Below, piece by piece: positions 31,162 to 42,738 of a stretch of 64,000 bases of DNA. This DNA is from Oscheius sp. JU75 (lineage: Eukaryota > Nematoda > Chromadorea > Rhabditida > Rhabditidae). The stretch spans positions 10,912,001-10,976,000 of the forward strand of contig JASJZC010000005.1 in assembly GCA_037178855.1 (NCBI GenBank), in the 5' to 3' direction. The number at the start of each line of letters is the position of its first letter. Within the stretch, counting starts at the first letter, position 1. The position numbers and the translations under genes are program-made. The notes beneath the pieces were generated by a model. That model was not told the DNA's origin. It made no database searches and saw only the letters and a list, made by a program, of their open reading frames with translations.

Positions 31162-34100
31162 GCTGCTCCTACATCGACTCACCCGATGAAGTACTTATAC
31201 TCATCCTGTCTGTATACAGCTTTCATTACTCAGTAAAAACCTTTTGGTAAACTTTCGTTCTGTCGGTAATTGTTTCTCAGACGGCTAGTGGAAAAGAGCC
31301 TTGATAGGCATAACCGCGATGTGATGCTATCTGATCTGACCTCTGGGAGACAAGATTGAGGTCTGGGTAAGGGGATGACAATGAGCTCCATCGTAACAGT
31401 CTCTGTCTCTCTGTTTTCCCCATGTTCCCCTTCTGAAAAATACTATTTAGCCAATCAGCTAGATCATGCTTTCCGCTCCGTCTGGTCTCCCGCTGTTCGA
31501 CCTCGTTCTCACCTTCTCTATTTGTTGGCCAGTAAATTCAAAGGCTCTTTGGAATGAAACTGGTGATGAAAATAGTATGCACGTGACTCTCCACTCCATG
31601 ACGCCAAATCCATAAATCCATGCTGCCGTCCAGCTTTGCATGCCTATGACAATCGGGCCCGGCGGAAGCGAGCTATTTCTCTGTCCCCCTCTGGCTCAAA
31701 CTAGCCCAGTGAACTATTGTCTCCACTTCCTCTGTCGTCATGGACACTATATCTCCGAAAAAATAACACTTTTTCATGTATACAATTCATTACTATGATC
31801 CAAACGAGCCTGTGGTGAGTGACTTCTTGCCTTTGATGAATGGGGTCCTAAGGGTACGAGATTAGCTAGCGAGTTCACGTCATCGGCGGGCAGCGGGAAC
31901 TTTTTCAAGTTTTTCTCCCGATCAGCGCGCTAATGCGCATAATAAGCTTGCAGGCGTGTGAAGATTATCATAGCTGAGGTGGGTAGTCATTGAAAGAGAA
32001 CTGTTTCAAGGAGGAAAATGGAGTTTCGCTTTGTTTATGCCATACGTCCTGTCACTATTCATCTTTAAATAGTACAGCAAAAAGGGAGAAAGTGACCCAT
32101 GTCCTCGCGAAGCGCATGGACAAGCCGATAATTACCTGGCAGGAGGACAATTGTTTCCCTCTCGGACAATGCCACCCGTCTGTCAGTTCTCAATACTCGT
32201 AAAAACATTTGTATCTCTGTCTCTCTGGTTCACTGTCTGCCTCTCTGTCCCCTGCCTCTCGGTCTCCCTGTCTTTCTGTCTCTCTTTCTCCCTGTCTCTC
32301 TGCCTCTCTGTTTCTCTGTCGCTAACAGTAGTACCCAAATCCCAAAGCATTAGAGACATTTCGCCGATTTAAAGAGTCAAAAAGTGAAGCCGTCCGGGGA
32401 GACTAATACCAGAGACAGGCCCAGTTCCATTTGTTCCCTCCGTTCTCTCCCTCCTGACCGGCGCTTCGTATACCAGTCTCACATTGATTGACACTGTTAT
32501 TCTTGGTTACCTGGTGCGTCGTTCTAGGTTAGCCCATGTGGCAGAGACTGTCAGTACGGCGTCCTTCTACGGCGATCTATGTCAGGCTGACCTCGGGGCC
32601 GTCTTTCTCTCTTTTATGGCCTAAGACTCCACTGTCCACACCCGTCTTCGTGCAGGGGCTAAATGTCACTTGACTCTTTACCTTCCCTCCACTTTTACCG
32701 TTCATTCGAAAATTTAACTTTGTACTTTTTTGAACTGGAAACAGTAGGTACTATTTGTTCACTGGTCAAAGTTAGGAAACACTATGTTTTGGACTCCCCT
32801 TTGCTTGTTGTTCTCTGTTATCCAGAAACTTGAACCGATTGAGCTGTCAAGAGCTAATGAACAGACAATTATGTCCTTGCGACTTTCTTTTTCATCTCTA
32901 TTGTAGTCTCTTTCCAAAGTGAATGTGTCAGCCTGTCTGTTGCGTATGATTCTGACCGGGTTCGTTGACCAGCTGACTATCAACACTGTCCTGAGCTGGT
33001 TACTGTCAGCTGGCTTCACTGCTGTTTTTTTTACCGCTTACTGTCATGAGTTTTCACAATATGTAAAGTTTAAGAGATGCTAAAGAGGCAGAGGTGTCCT
33101 CCAGAATGAAAGACGTAGTTGGTACAAAATTCTGGTTACACTGTTTTTCGATAAAACATACAAACCGTTTCAATTGTTTACCTTTTTTCTAACAATTGTT
33201 ATCACAATGGGTGTCTCATGGCCTGTGAGAGAGACCTTGAAAGCTACCAGTTTGTTTTCGTATCTCTTACTCGCCATATTTTGACTCTATCTGCTTCCCT
33301 GCCTCTTTATTTATCTGTTTCTTCCCGGCTATTTGAAGTTTCCTAAACTGACTCGGCTTGCTCTTTTTCCCCAGTCAAAACATACGTGAATTTTAGAAGT
33401 TATTTTCGGTTTTCTTCAGTGTGTTTTGTCAGTCACATGGAAGTGGTGAGAGTCCAAATTCGTCAATAGGATATTGAGTTAGTCAGTGATTTCCCCCAAA
33501 AAATGTGAGACATTCCAATTTCTTAGCTATACCTGGCGCAATAAAGCCTTAATATCCCCCTCTTGGTCCAGAATATCTCGTTTTTATCCGCCACTTTCTT
33601 CCGTTCCCACAAAGGCCATTTGACCGTCCGGGCTAACCACCAGTCGCCGGAGGACTCATTGGAATTTGAACGGACACAAGGTGGAGAGAGGCCACGCGTG
33701 ATTGTGGCCTTGACTTGCACCGCCCTACAGGCCTCTCCCCTCTCCCGTTAATGACACCTGGGACAAATTCTCATTTGAATTTCTTTCCCAAGCTTTCCTT
33801 CCGCCAGATGGGACAGCATTTCTGTACTAGTGTAGTTCTGTACCGTTGATCAATAGGATGTTCATGATTTCGAATAGACTTTTGAATTCTCCATTCTGCT
33901 GAGAATCCACAGCCAACAGCTTCTACTAAGAAAACCCTCTATACATATGATGAGACAAATCTGACCCAGCTAATGTTTTTGTTACATTCATATTCCTTCC
34001 CTTTCAGTTTTCTATTTTTGTTGTTCACCCTTTTCGGTTTGGATTTCTAAATTTTTTTCACTTGTTCATTGAAAGTATAGGTCTATAGACGCATCCGAGG

Positions 34101-34915
34101 AAAACTCTCCAAACCTTACGAAGATTAAGGACCGGAACTGCTGATCACTCGGTCTTTAACACTTGGTAAACTGTTCTCAGAAATCCCCTACATCCTGAAT
34201 CTCGTTTGACAGAGTTAGTGACAAATTGCTTCCTTGAAGTACCAAGATAGCAAATTTCTCACAGCTGATAATATCACTTTTTCTGACCAATTCATTTTGT
34301 TGAAAGCATTCAGAGAATTCGGCCTCTTGAATTAACTACCTGTTTTACGGAAAACTTCAATTGTAGGTTGTCCTTTCCCACGCTGTTTACCCCTTTCCTA
34401 CCTCATAGATAGATTTTAACAGCAGGGTTGCGAGAAACAAGTCTTCTCTTTTCATTTTGTTTCTCTCCCAAAATGTCCTTGCCCCATTCCACGAACTGTC
34501 CTCGATGAGCTGTTTACTGTCACACTCACGCGAGAGGGACAGTGCCCCTCTACAATTAGACTGTCTGCCGACCCGAGAGCGCGTGTGCTGCCAGCCTCTG
34601 TCTCATCCCAACAATCGTCCTTCCCTCGCCGCCTAACTCGTTCTGTCTGTTTCTCTCTCCCGGCTACCGCTCAGTTCCTCTCATACAATGCAAAACGTAG
34701 GTTTTGAACGGACAGGACGACCTGACAATGGCTTACATTAGGCGCTATTAGGCACGAGGGGCGTCGAAGGGTTTACAGGTCATCAATCTGGTCTCGCATC
34801 TCTAAACAATCTTTGTCTCTCAGTCTATCTGTGTCTCTGTCTCACTTCCTCGGTTGCAACCTTTTTCACAGTACAATCAATTTCAAACGCTGTTAATCCA
34901 ATTTTTCAGCGGCGG
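31162..34915. other. Gene-poor region upstream of the claudin-like gene
   Basis: About 3.7 kb without a recognisable gene on either strand. It holds a CTGTCT tract at 32205-32330 and several AT-rich stretches. Open frames (such as 32759-33019 minus and 33523-33751) show no domain or splice support. The part next to 34900 includes a TTTTTCAG acceptor 5 bp before the claudin ATG, so part of this DNA may be promoter, 5' UTR intron or trans-splicing outron. Confidence 0.5.
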
Positions 34916-37824
34916 ATGTCGTCGGCTAACGACATTGCCCGAAAGGGCAGTCTTACCGGCTCCGTACTGTTCACACTAATTGGAATGGGCCTAAGTATCG
35001 GAGCCATTCTGACTCCCAGTTGGCAGGTAGTCAATCTCAGAGAGTACAATAGCATCCATGAGCACGGATTGTGGTTGGATTGCACACGACACAGCAGAGA
35101 TGGCTACCACATCTTGGAGAGGTCAGTCTGATGGGATGTTCTCTCAACAAATCTTAGGTACCAAACAATCTCGGAGCCTCTACACTGCGTCTACAAGTTC
35201 GACTACGACAAGTATTCGGGCACTATGGATCTGGAGGACGATAATAGCCCGGTGGGAGAAGTCAACCGGCATAAATTCTACGGTGAGTCATCCTCGAAAT
35301 CGTTTCGTATAATCTTCCATCTATTGTGTGAGTCACAACAGGCCCGTAAATGGGTCGCGCTGCTATGATACATACTAGGAGAGAGGAGTTAGGAAAATAA
35401 GCAGAGATTAAATTTAGTTTATGGACAGAAAGATAGAGGAACAAAAACTATTTTAGGATGGCACACAGCCACCTTGATCCTCCTCGGCCTGGCTCTCCTG
35501 ACCTCTTTCCTCTCCATTTGCCTCGGAATGTGTGCCTGCTGCTATGGATCTCTGTCCCTGGTCTTCACTGCCATTCTCCTCCTAACCAGTCAGCCAAGCA
35601 AAGTTTTTCTGAACACTCCAAATTGGTTCAGCTTTCCTCTCCTCGGTAGCAGAGGGCATCTTCTTCTTCTACTCTCACCGGGCCGATAACCGGTTTATCA
35701 AGGGAATTGTCGGCACCTATGAGGTTGATCTTTTCTCATTTTCAAGGGATTGAGATAAATTTTCAGCAAAGAGTCGGCCTGGCCTTCTTCCTGGAAATGG
35801 CTGCTTGTTTCTGTCACTTCATCGCATTTCTGATTGCCATGCTCTCGACCTACTTCAGTTTCAATGGATCCAAGGACCTGTCCGATCACTACAGTCTTCA
35901 GAGAAGCTCCAGAACGAATGTGACCAACATTGGAAGGTGAGAATTTGGACATGTACATCTTGGCAACCGAATTGTCTCTCCTGTATGGTCTCCGCTCCGA
36001 CTGGAGCCTGACATCCAATGAGCCATCTTGGTTCTCGCGGTGTCCCGCCCGAACAACTTTTAACACCATGATACCGCAAAAACCAAATTGTCTTTCCTAC
36101 ACGGTCTCAGAATTAACAGGAGCCCAATTTCTTAGTGTACTGTTCCAATGGAACCGTCCCGGGTTCAAATCTCGATCGTTTCAATACCTAGTAGTCTCTC
36201 CCGTACGGTCTCGGAATCAATGAGAGGTCGATTTCTGAATGGTTGTGACTTCCAATACGATCTCTGCATGGAATCCCAATGATTGTGATCTATGCGGCTA
36301 ATAAGTAGTCTCCCCCGTACTGTCTCGGCTTTCAGGTTTCTTATTGGTAAGAGCAGTGGATTTCGAAAGATTAGAGTCTGTTTCCACAACAACTTTATTA
36401 AACAGTAGTATGAGCTGGGACATAATGAGGAACTGATCTGCCTACAACGTACGGGTGATCCGTCGGCACGGGTCGTCTCTTGTACTTCATGAACCACCAG
36501 GCAAAGAATCCCGCTACTCCACAGCATAGACAGCCCATAACAGAGAGAATAAGGGCTATTACGAGCCAGGTTCCTAAAGTTTCGTATGAGTTTTTGGAAG
36601 AAAACAAACCAAATCCATTCGGGCCATAGGCTCCATAGGAAGAAGAGTTAAGCAGCGGGTCGTAAACCATTTCAAAATAAAATATATTGGTAACGGGGGT
36701 GCGTGTTGTGTATATCGAATGCCGGCCGACCAATAACGTGGCCGGAAAACAGCAAACAGGTTGCCCTGAAGGCCGCGCGAGGACACTATTTTGGAAACAG
36801 AGACTATGTGACCAGGAGGGGAGAGCCAAAAATTTTTTAGATCAATGGAATTCGATCCCATGATGATGCCTCCCCAGACACCTCAACCCCGTCTCCCCTA
36901 CATCAAACATACCCACGAAGATTTTATTGCTGAAAGCATGCCAGAACTCGGGCACAGGTGAGTCTTACTTGTTTACAGTTGGGAAAACAACAGTTAGATT
37001 TGATCAGTTCTATAGTTAGACTAAATTTTTTTGTTTACAGATCCGATTCAGGTTTTGAAAGGTCCAGGTACTCGCTTTCTTGGTAGGCTAGCAACATTTG
37101 GATTTCGGTTTTCGGTAGTCAATTGACAGCATTGAGCAGCAAAACACCCTCGAAAATCTCAGTTAGATAGCTTTGAAGTCTAGTTTGTAGCAGTGATTTA
37201 GTAGCAGAAACGTGGAAAGTTTGGGAGGCAACGAAATCCATATCTGGATATCCAGTTTTTCAACAAATGAGAAGGTTGCTGAAACCTGGGATTTGCTAGA
37301 GACATGATCGAAAAAGTTATGAATCATGTTCTGCCATGTTGCTCTGTGAATTTGCTCTAGAAATGTTTGGACAATTTGTGAGGCTCATAGGATAGCCTCT
37401 GAAGCGTATAGTCTGTTGAAAAACGTACGGTTCCGAGTAACAGTGTTTTTATATGTCGGCCAACTGGAAGAGCGGTGCCACTTGAGCCCCAAAAGAGCAT
37501 TCGCCAAGTTTCTTTATGTAATATTTTCTGTCATGTGTAATCACGTCCATTCAGAAGAAAGGCAAACTGTTTCATTTGCGAAAAGAGCACTGGGTCGCTC
37601 CGCCAGGAGCGTTAGCGAGTTGTAAGGTTGATTTGAGTAGGTTAAATATACTCAGCTTCAACAAATGAACTTCTTTAAACCCAAAGCTTACAAGCTTTAG
37701 CAGATAGTATCAGTACAGTACAAAATTCTTGCCTTTAATGCAAACAACTTTTTTCAGAGGAGCCTTCCCCTCGACTGATTTCTTCCCCCAGCGTGTCAGA
37801 AGGAAGTCGGAGACCTGCGTCTAA
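34916..37824 (+). CDS. Clc-like claudin-family four-TM protein with C-terminal PDZ-ligand
   Basis: Claudin-superfamily proteins sit in epithelial or neuronal plasma membranes and shape junctions or channels. Exon 1 gives GSLTGSVLFTLIGMGLSIGA (TM1), ILTPSWQVVNLRE and the extracellular HEHGLWLDC, matching the claudin W-x(n)-GLWxxC signature. Further exons give HCVYKFDYDKYSG, TATLILLGLALLTSFLSICL (TM2), SLVFTAILLLTSL (TM3), GLAFFLEMAACFCHFIAFLI (TM4) and a cytosolic SLQRSSRTNVTNIG. A phase-2 intron of about 900 bp (35939-36839) then joins in frame to SMEFDPMMMPPQTPQPRLPY, then RSDSGFERS, then AFPSTDFFPQRVRRKSETCV-stop. The last four residues, ETCV, fit a class I PDZ-binding end. The long intron holds an antisense gene and a 110-bp tandem repeat. 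The tail exons are my own join, based on phase and acceptors. Confidence 0.75.
35970..36333 (+). repeat. Imperfect tandem repeat of about 110 bp in the claudin intron
   Basis: The core CTCYCGTACGGTCTCGG recurs in diverged form at about 35978, 36095, 36198 and 36310, that is every 103-117 bp. Each is followed by partly similar sequence. One unit contains GGGTTCAAATCTC, which resembles a Pol III B box, so a tRNA-derived origin is possible. Confidence 0.5.
36398..36670 (-). CDS. Small single-pass membrane protein, nested antisense in the claudin intron
   Basis: A 90-residue open frame starts MVYDPLLNSSSYGAYGPNGF, an N-terminal stretch rich in Ser, Gly and Tyr. Then comes a TM helix LGTWLVIALILSVMGCLCCG with a second hydrophobic run ending FFAWWFMKYKRR, and a short cytosolic tail DHPYVVGRSVPHYVPAHTTV-stop. 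The C-terminal HTTV fits a class I PDZ-binding motif, as does the end of the host claudin. The frame also extends upstream of this ATG without signal-like sequence, so the ATG at 36670 was preferred. No family was recognised. An AT-rich element (AATATATT) lies about 20 bp upstream. Confidence 0.5.
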   Translation of the reverse strand: MVYDPLLNSSSYGAYGPNGFGLFSSKNSYETLGTWLVIALILSVMGCLCCGVAGFFAWWFMKYKRRPVPTDHPYVVGRSVPHYVPAHTTV

Positions 37825-38329
37825 GCTCTCCCTTTCCTCTTCCAGGTGATCTTTCCTGTCCTCTCTTCCATCTTGCCAAATCTTCTCAAGAATTCAGATG
37901 TATATCTCAGCAATCACAATAACCTTTGCTCTGTAAAGCTCAACCCATATCTCTAGCTGTGATTGCCACCAGCCTTTGTTGATCTATGCTTTTCCCACTC
38001 TTGTAATAATTGTGCCTCTATCTTTCTCTGTTGTTCACACTGTCCAACATGTGTTGCAGCAAATGAAAATTATTGAACGGTCGATCGAATTGGGGCGATT
38101 AGTACAAGATAGGGGCATGAATTGGGCGGCTGAGCGAGGGATTGTGTGTTTACAGGTGGGTTCCCACATGGGGTGAATGGATCGTGAAATCGAACATCTG
38201 TTCTGGCAGGAGAGACAATTACCTGTAGTACAGTTCTTTGTACGGTTGAGGGGAGGGAGACAGAGAGACAAATATATAGAGAAGCAGAAAGAGAGAGCGA
38301 CAGAGAGACACAAACAATTTTATTGTCAA
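37825..38329. other. Intergenic, convergent 3' ends
   Basis: No gene seen. An AGACAG/GAGA tract lies at 38255-38312. Confidence 0.5.
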
Positions 38330-39535
38330 TCAATACGACCCCAGGGGCGTTTCACAAACATACGGAATAGGAAATGACAAAAATGCACCCATTGTACACT
38401 TGATAGTATTGAATTGGCCAGAACCTCCTGGAGTAACCATGGTAGCGCCTCCTCTCCAGTTCAGCATGATACAGTTTTCATCACCACCCGCATTGTCAGC
38501 AATCCCCATTCCGAACCCCAATGATCCATAAGGTGCCCACTGGAACCTGTACAAAATTCAGATTCCTACGAGCTTACGTCTGATCCATCCAGCCAATCCC
38601 AGCAGTCATCATCTCTTTGAGTGCCCGAATTGCACATAGGGACAGCCGTATTTCGTATTCCTCCGACCCAGCATTCACCAGTACCGCATAGAGCTAAAAA
38701 TATCGTGAGTGAAACTGGAGATTGCAAGAGAGACTGTTCACAAAAGTATTTTCAGCAGCTGAGTTTATTGAAGCCAGATGTCCCATCCTTGCAACACAAT
38801 CAGCTTCAGCATCAGGTTGCCAAAGATTAGTGTCTCCTTTTCTGTAGCAATGTATTTCCATTGTATCGGGATCAGTAAACATCTGCCAGTCTGCTCCGGG
38901 ACAGTGAGCTGAAACGTATAGTAGAGAGACAGTGAGAGACCGAGAGAATGAGTGAGAGAGACAGAAAGACAAATGCATTTTAATTAGTACCAGCCGTCTC
39001 CGACGGCTTTCACCGTTCGTTATTGTTCGCGGCTGCTTCACAATAACTAAGACCTCCAAGCACCTTCACTGCGAAAAACAAAAGTTCTAGAGCGAATCTA
39101 AAGCTGACTTGTCATCTACAATTGGCAATAACACAGGCTATTTCTAACCTTTGACAGGACATTTACTGTCAACTTCTCGCGACAGTTGTAAACGCCAGGA
39201 GGAAATAAAAACAACGCAAATGACCCGTCCAAGACAGTGTGGATGAGAAAACTTGATCCATCCGGACCAAAAAAGAAAAAACCCTGAAGAAGCAGGTAAA
39301 GTTTTAGTCAACCTGTGGTAGTCGTCGTGGTTGTCGTGGTAGTTGTCGTGGTAGTAGTTGTAGTAGATGTAGCAGTATTAGCGGCAGCTATTGCCGCCTC
39401 AATATTATAGGCTGAAAGGTCAAGGGATTGATATACAGTTTCAAGTTTACCAGGAAAATCATAAGTATAGGTGGCTACACAAGCCTTGCTTGTTCTCAGT
39501 AAAAAGGATAAAATAGTAGGAAGTAAAACGCCCAT
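38330..39535 (-). CDS. clec: Secreted C-type lectin with Thr-rich linker
   Basis: Signal peptide MGVLLPTILSFLLRTSKACV, a short N-terminal segment (TYDFPGKLETVYQSLD), then a homopolymeric Thr run of about 17 residues from ACN repeats (about 39310-39365), a probable O-glycosylated stalk. After a long intron the lectin domain starts CPGADWQMFTDPDTMEIHCY, continues ARMGHLASINSAAENTFVN, then across a GTCTCT donor TLCGTGECWVGGIRNTAVPM and DDDCWDWLDGSD. Using the second of two adjacent acceptors gives WAPYGSLGFG, then DNAGGDENCIMLNW (the carbohydrate/Ca-site region) and a final PYVCETPLGSY-stop. With these two splice choices the domain is complete and in frame. The EPN/QPD sugar-specificity triplet is not obvious, so sugar binding is uncertain. 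Likely immune or mucosal. Confidence 0.8.
39095..39230 (+). repeat. Dispersed repeat family R2, copy 1 (in a lectin intron)
   Basis: Matches 58200-58325 in the same orientation: TTGYCATCTACWATTGGCAA, then CTGACAGGA.ATTT.CTGTCAA with an internal inverted GACAGGA/TCCTGTC-like pair, then a GAC-AGG block and AAAACTGCGAAA-like sequence followed by ACGACC. Two similar copies 19 kb apart mark an interspersed non-coding family. Confidence 0.6.
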
Positions 39536-39689
39536 GCTGTCCGCAGCTTTCAAGAATAGACGCTCGTTTAACAAGATCCCGTGGCAAGCTAATGCCGATA
39601 AAAATTCGATCCAAACTGGTGGCTAATCACTGTGCGAGATTGGAAGGAAATAGTCCGGCATTCGTAATGTCGTCTAGAATCAGAAATCA

Positions 39690-39860
39690 CCGAAAATGTC
39701 AGACCAATACCCTTTTCTTCCAAAAAGCATTATCTTTCCCTAGACCACTCTCAAAGCTACTTCCTTAGACTCATTCTACATCGATCATGGTCAGGATTAA
39801 GTATATCGGCAGCAAGATGATACAGGTGGGACACGGGGCCTAGTAGTAAAAACGCCCCCA
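39690..39860 (+). repeat. Dispersed repeat segments (R1 part and R3)
   Basis: 39690-39780 resembles the second part of R1 at 30170-30260 (AAATGTCAGACCA, then CTTCCAAAAAGC, ACCACTCTCRAAGCTACTTC). 39822-39852 (CAGGTGGGACACGGGGCC then TAGTAGTAAAAA) recurs at 51182-51212 inside a receptor intron (R3). Confidence 0.55.
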
Positions 39861-40037
39861 AACTGTCCCTCTGTTTCTCTGTCTCTTTAACCCTATGACT
39901 CTCCTCTCTCCTTGACTTTCTGTTTATCTGTCTCTCTGTCTATAGTATTCATTTTCATTTTTGTTATGCGCAGTATCACAGAGATTGTACGAGAAGAGAG
40001 TACAGTTTCAAAGATCACAGATAACGATAATAGTACA

Positions 40038-42738
40038 CTATCCAACAAGAGAACAGTTTTTGTAAAACGAGTAGATGATGGATTCTTGCTCAAACGTGTC
40101 CAGCAACTCCAGAAGTACAACATTCTCCCGCATTCTTGCTGTAGCGAACAGAATGTTGGTATATAGATTCATCAGTTCTCCTAATCTCAGTGAATAATTA
40201 GTCATGTTTTGTCGTTTGTAGATAATTCTCAGGTCCTCCCAAATCCTGTTTCTATAGTTCTTAGCCATCTTGTTGTCAGGGTAGTCGCCGTTTGCTGAAA
40301 AGACATCATAACCTCTCTCTCTCTCAGTGTCTCTTCCTCTGTCTCTCACAACTCACACTGATCCCATAACGCCAAGCATATCAATGCTGCATATTCTTCG
40401 TCTAACAGGTCCAGATCATACATAGCCCTCATGAATCGTTGCCTAGGTCGACCCATACAGTCTCCCAAAGATCTGAACACAGTTTCGTGTATCACAGGAG
40501 ATCAAAACCAACTTGATAATCTGATCCTTCCGGCTCACACAATTAGGAACCTGTGAAATGAAGGTTTCCACTTCTTCCATGTCCAGGTAAGTGGTCTCGG
40601 AGACGACATTTCTGAACTCGGATTGACTGCATTTTACTCCGAACTTACATTTTCGAGAAATCTTCAGGCGTCACCCCAGTCTTCAGAGTCCTCCAAGCAT
40701 TGTCTAGCCTCCACATGAAGGCCATGAAGGATTGGAAAAGAGGGAACTTGAAATCCTCATTCATCTCGGCAAACTCGGGAAAAGAATCAGTCAAAAAGTG
40801 CATAATGGCTGGGAGATGGAGCTTGTAGATTCGGGAGAGCTCTTCGGCTGTACAGAGCCTGAGACCGTCATATTTGCTCGGTGGCTTTTTGATGTGGTCG
40901 TACTGATTGTGGGTGTGTTCGACATTCTTGCGGAGAAGACAGAGACGTCTGGGAAATAGTGCTCAGTTCCTGCCTTTCTGTCCCTCTCTTTCTGCCTCTC
41001 TATATTCTCTCTTATCCCACTTTACTTCTTTGTGAACATTTGTTCACATAATAATCATTCATTTGACATATGTTCACTCCTAATTTCATAGTCTATTAGT
41101 GGGGATCTTTAGCGCCAATTTTTGCGGTCTGATAATGGACGGCTACTTCAACTTGACGAATAGATTATCGAGGCGAAAGTTCAACGACTGAAAAAAGTGA
41201 TCCCTGTTCGAAAAATTAAAATGTGCTCTTAGAGTTCGGGGCTTTGTCCCTCTGTGTCTCTGTCTCTCTGTCTTTCTGTTCCCATGGACATATCCCCGCC
41301 CTCTCATGCACCCCCTTTATAAACTTTTCTGATATCACAGATCACTCTGGCAAGATCAAGAGTGTGAGCAATCTGAACTCTGGCGATCTGACATCAAGCT
41401 GTAGCATGAGCGTTTGATCTTCCAATCGCCCGAGAATAGACCGGAAGGGAGAAAGATCACTGGTGGAAAGGATCTTTGATGAAACTTTTGGCGACGGGAA
41501 AAGGCTCACCAAACTTCTATAAGTTACCTGTAGTTTGCGGCGATTTTTTGTAGGAGTGTTAGTTCTTCTGGGGAGTCGTCGCGGATCTGAAAAATAGAAA
41601 TTAGTCAGTAGAATCTTCTTGGGTTTTCAGTTCTTTTCCTGGTTCTGTCAACATGATCATCACTCGAGCTTGTACGCTTGTCGCATCGTCCTGTCTGTTC
41701 AGAGCAGCTAAAAGTTTCCAAGTCTAACCAAGAAGAACTAGGATAGAACAGCTTCTATAACCCCCCTCTATAATAGTTGTCCATTGACACAACTAGTGAC
41801 TTCCATAACCCAGTTCGAAGTAAGGTGAAAACCAATTAATCTCCACTCTTAATCTTTCGTCAGAGTTCAAATATTCCCCTTCCCCATTCTCAGGTATATG
41901 CGCTCTCATTAAGCGCTCAAATTTAGTTTCAGCACCACAGATCAGGCACCTTTCAGGGCCGTGGGGAGAAATACAACGAAGCGCGACTGATGGGCTACAG
42001 ACTGTTTTAAAGTCGCTTACCGGCGTTGTACTTGTACAGGGTTGCAGATACTGAGGCGTCTTTTCTGGTGATGTAGTAGCTTTTTCGTCTCTGATGGGTT
42101 GAACATCTGAATTTACAAAGTATTGGTTATGGTTAGGACTCACAATCAACCCTCATCCCGGTCTCTATGCACTTTGCCAGCCGACATTTCCGACAGAAAC
42201 CTCCGCCTGCTGAAAAGGAAAATCAAGTGCGAAGGAAGGACGTCAAAACACAGAACACAGAGTGATGACAATCGGATGCACTTTTGCAAAAAGAAGGAGG
42301 TTGCGCGAGCGAGAAATGTTGGTAAATAGTACGGACACAAAGGATTAGTGGAGGTCAACCGAGGCAGAATCTTTAGATTTTGAGACAGACAGAGACACAG
42401 AGACACAAAGACGGAGAGGAAGGGTGGCAGAGAGACAGATTCTCTTTAGACTCACCCAATTTCAAGTTGCATTTATCTCCTCCTCTCCTACAGACATATT
42501 TCTTATTCATGGCCACAGACCGTCTGAATTTTGACAAATTTGTTGTCGAATAGGCTCATTACCTAAAGAAGGCGGCACATGCCCTGCAAGAAAAGACCCC
42601 AAAATGGGTTCCATCTGTCGGTTTCCAGCAAATTTGACATTTTTCGGTATCAGACCTGTAAAGTTGCAAACTTTTGGCGGAAACTTACTTTTGGATATAA
42701 GGAGTGGCTGAGAGCTCGTAGAGACATGGCGGGGACAT
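40038..42738 (-). CDS. nhr: Nuclear hormone receptor (supplementary, HNF4-derived nematode type)
   Basis: Ligand-regulated transcription factor with both domains visible. Exon 1 starts MSPPCLYELSATPYIQK. The DNA-binding domain is spread over four exons: CQICWKPTDGTHFGVFSCRA then CAAFFR (first zinc finger, P box region CRACAAFF), RSVAMNKKYVCRRGGDKC (second finger), and FCRKCRLAKCIETGM. A Thr/Pro/Ser-rich hinge follows (KATTSPEKTPQYLQPCTSTT). The ligand-binding domain begins near 41600 (IRDDSPEELTLLQKIAANYR) and continues RKNVEHTHNQYDHIKKPPSK, LHLPAIMHFLTDSFPEFAEM, FQSFMAFMWRLDNAWRT, QRFMRAMYDLDLLDEEYAAL, ICLALWDQ and a last exon ending FYKNCSLVG-stop. The splice phases checked agree. The P box differs from the classical CEGCKGFF, as in nematode supNRs. 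Target genes unknown. Confidence 0.85.

Noticed and set aside
32759-33019. 86-codon minus frame as a gene
   Set aside because: No signal, domain, splice sites, TATA box or paralogue; in a gene-poor region such length is expected by chance.
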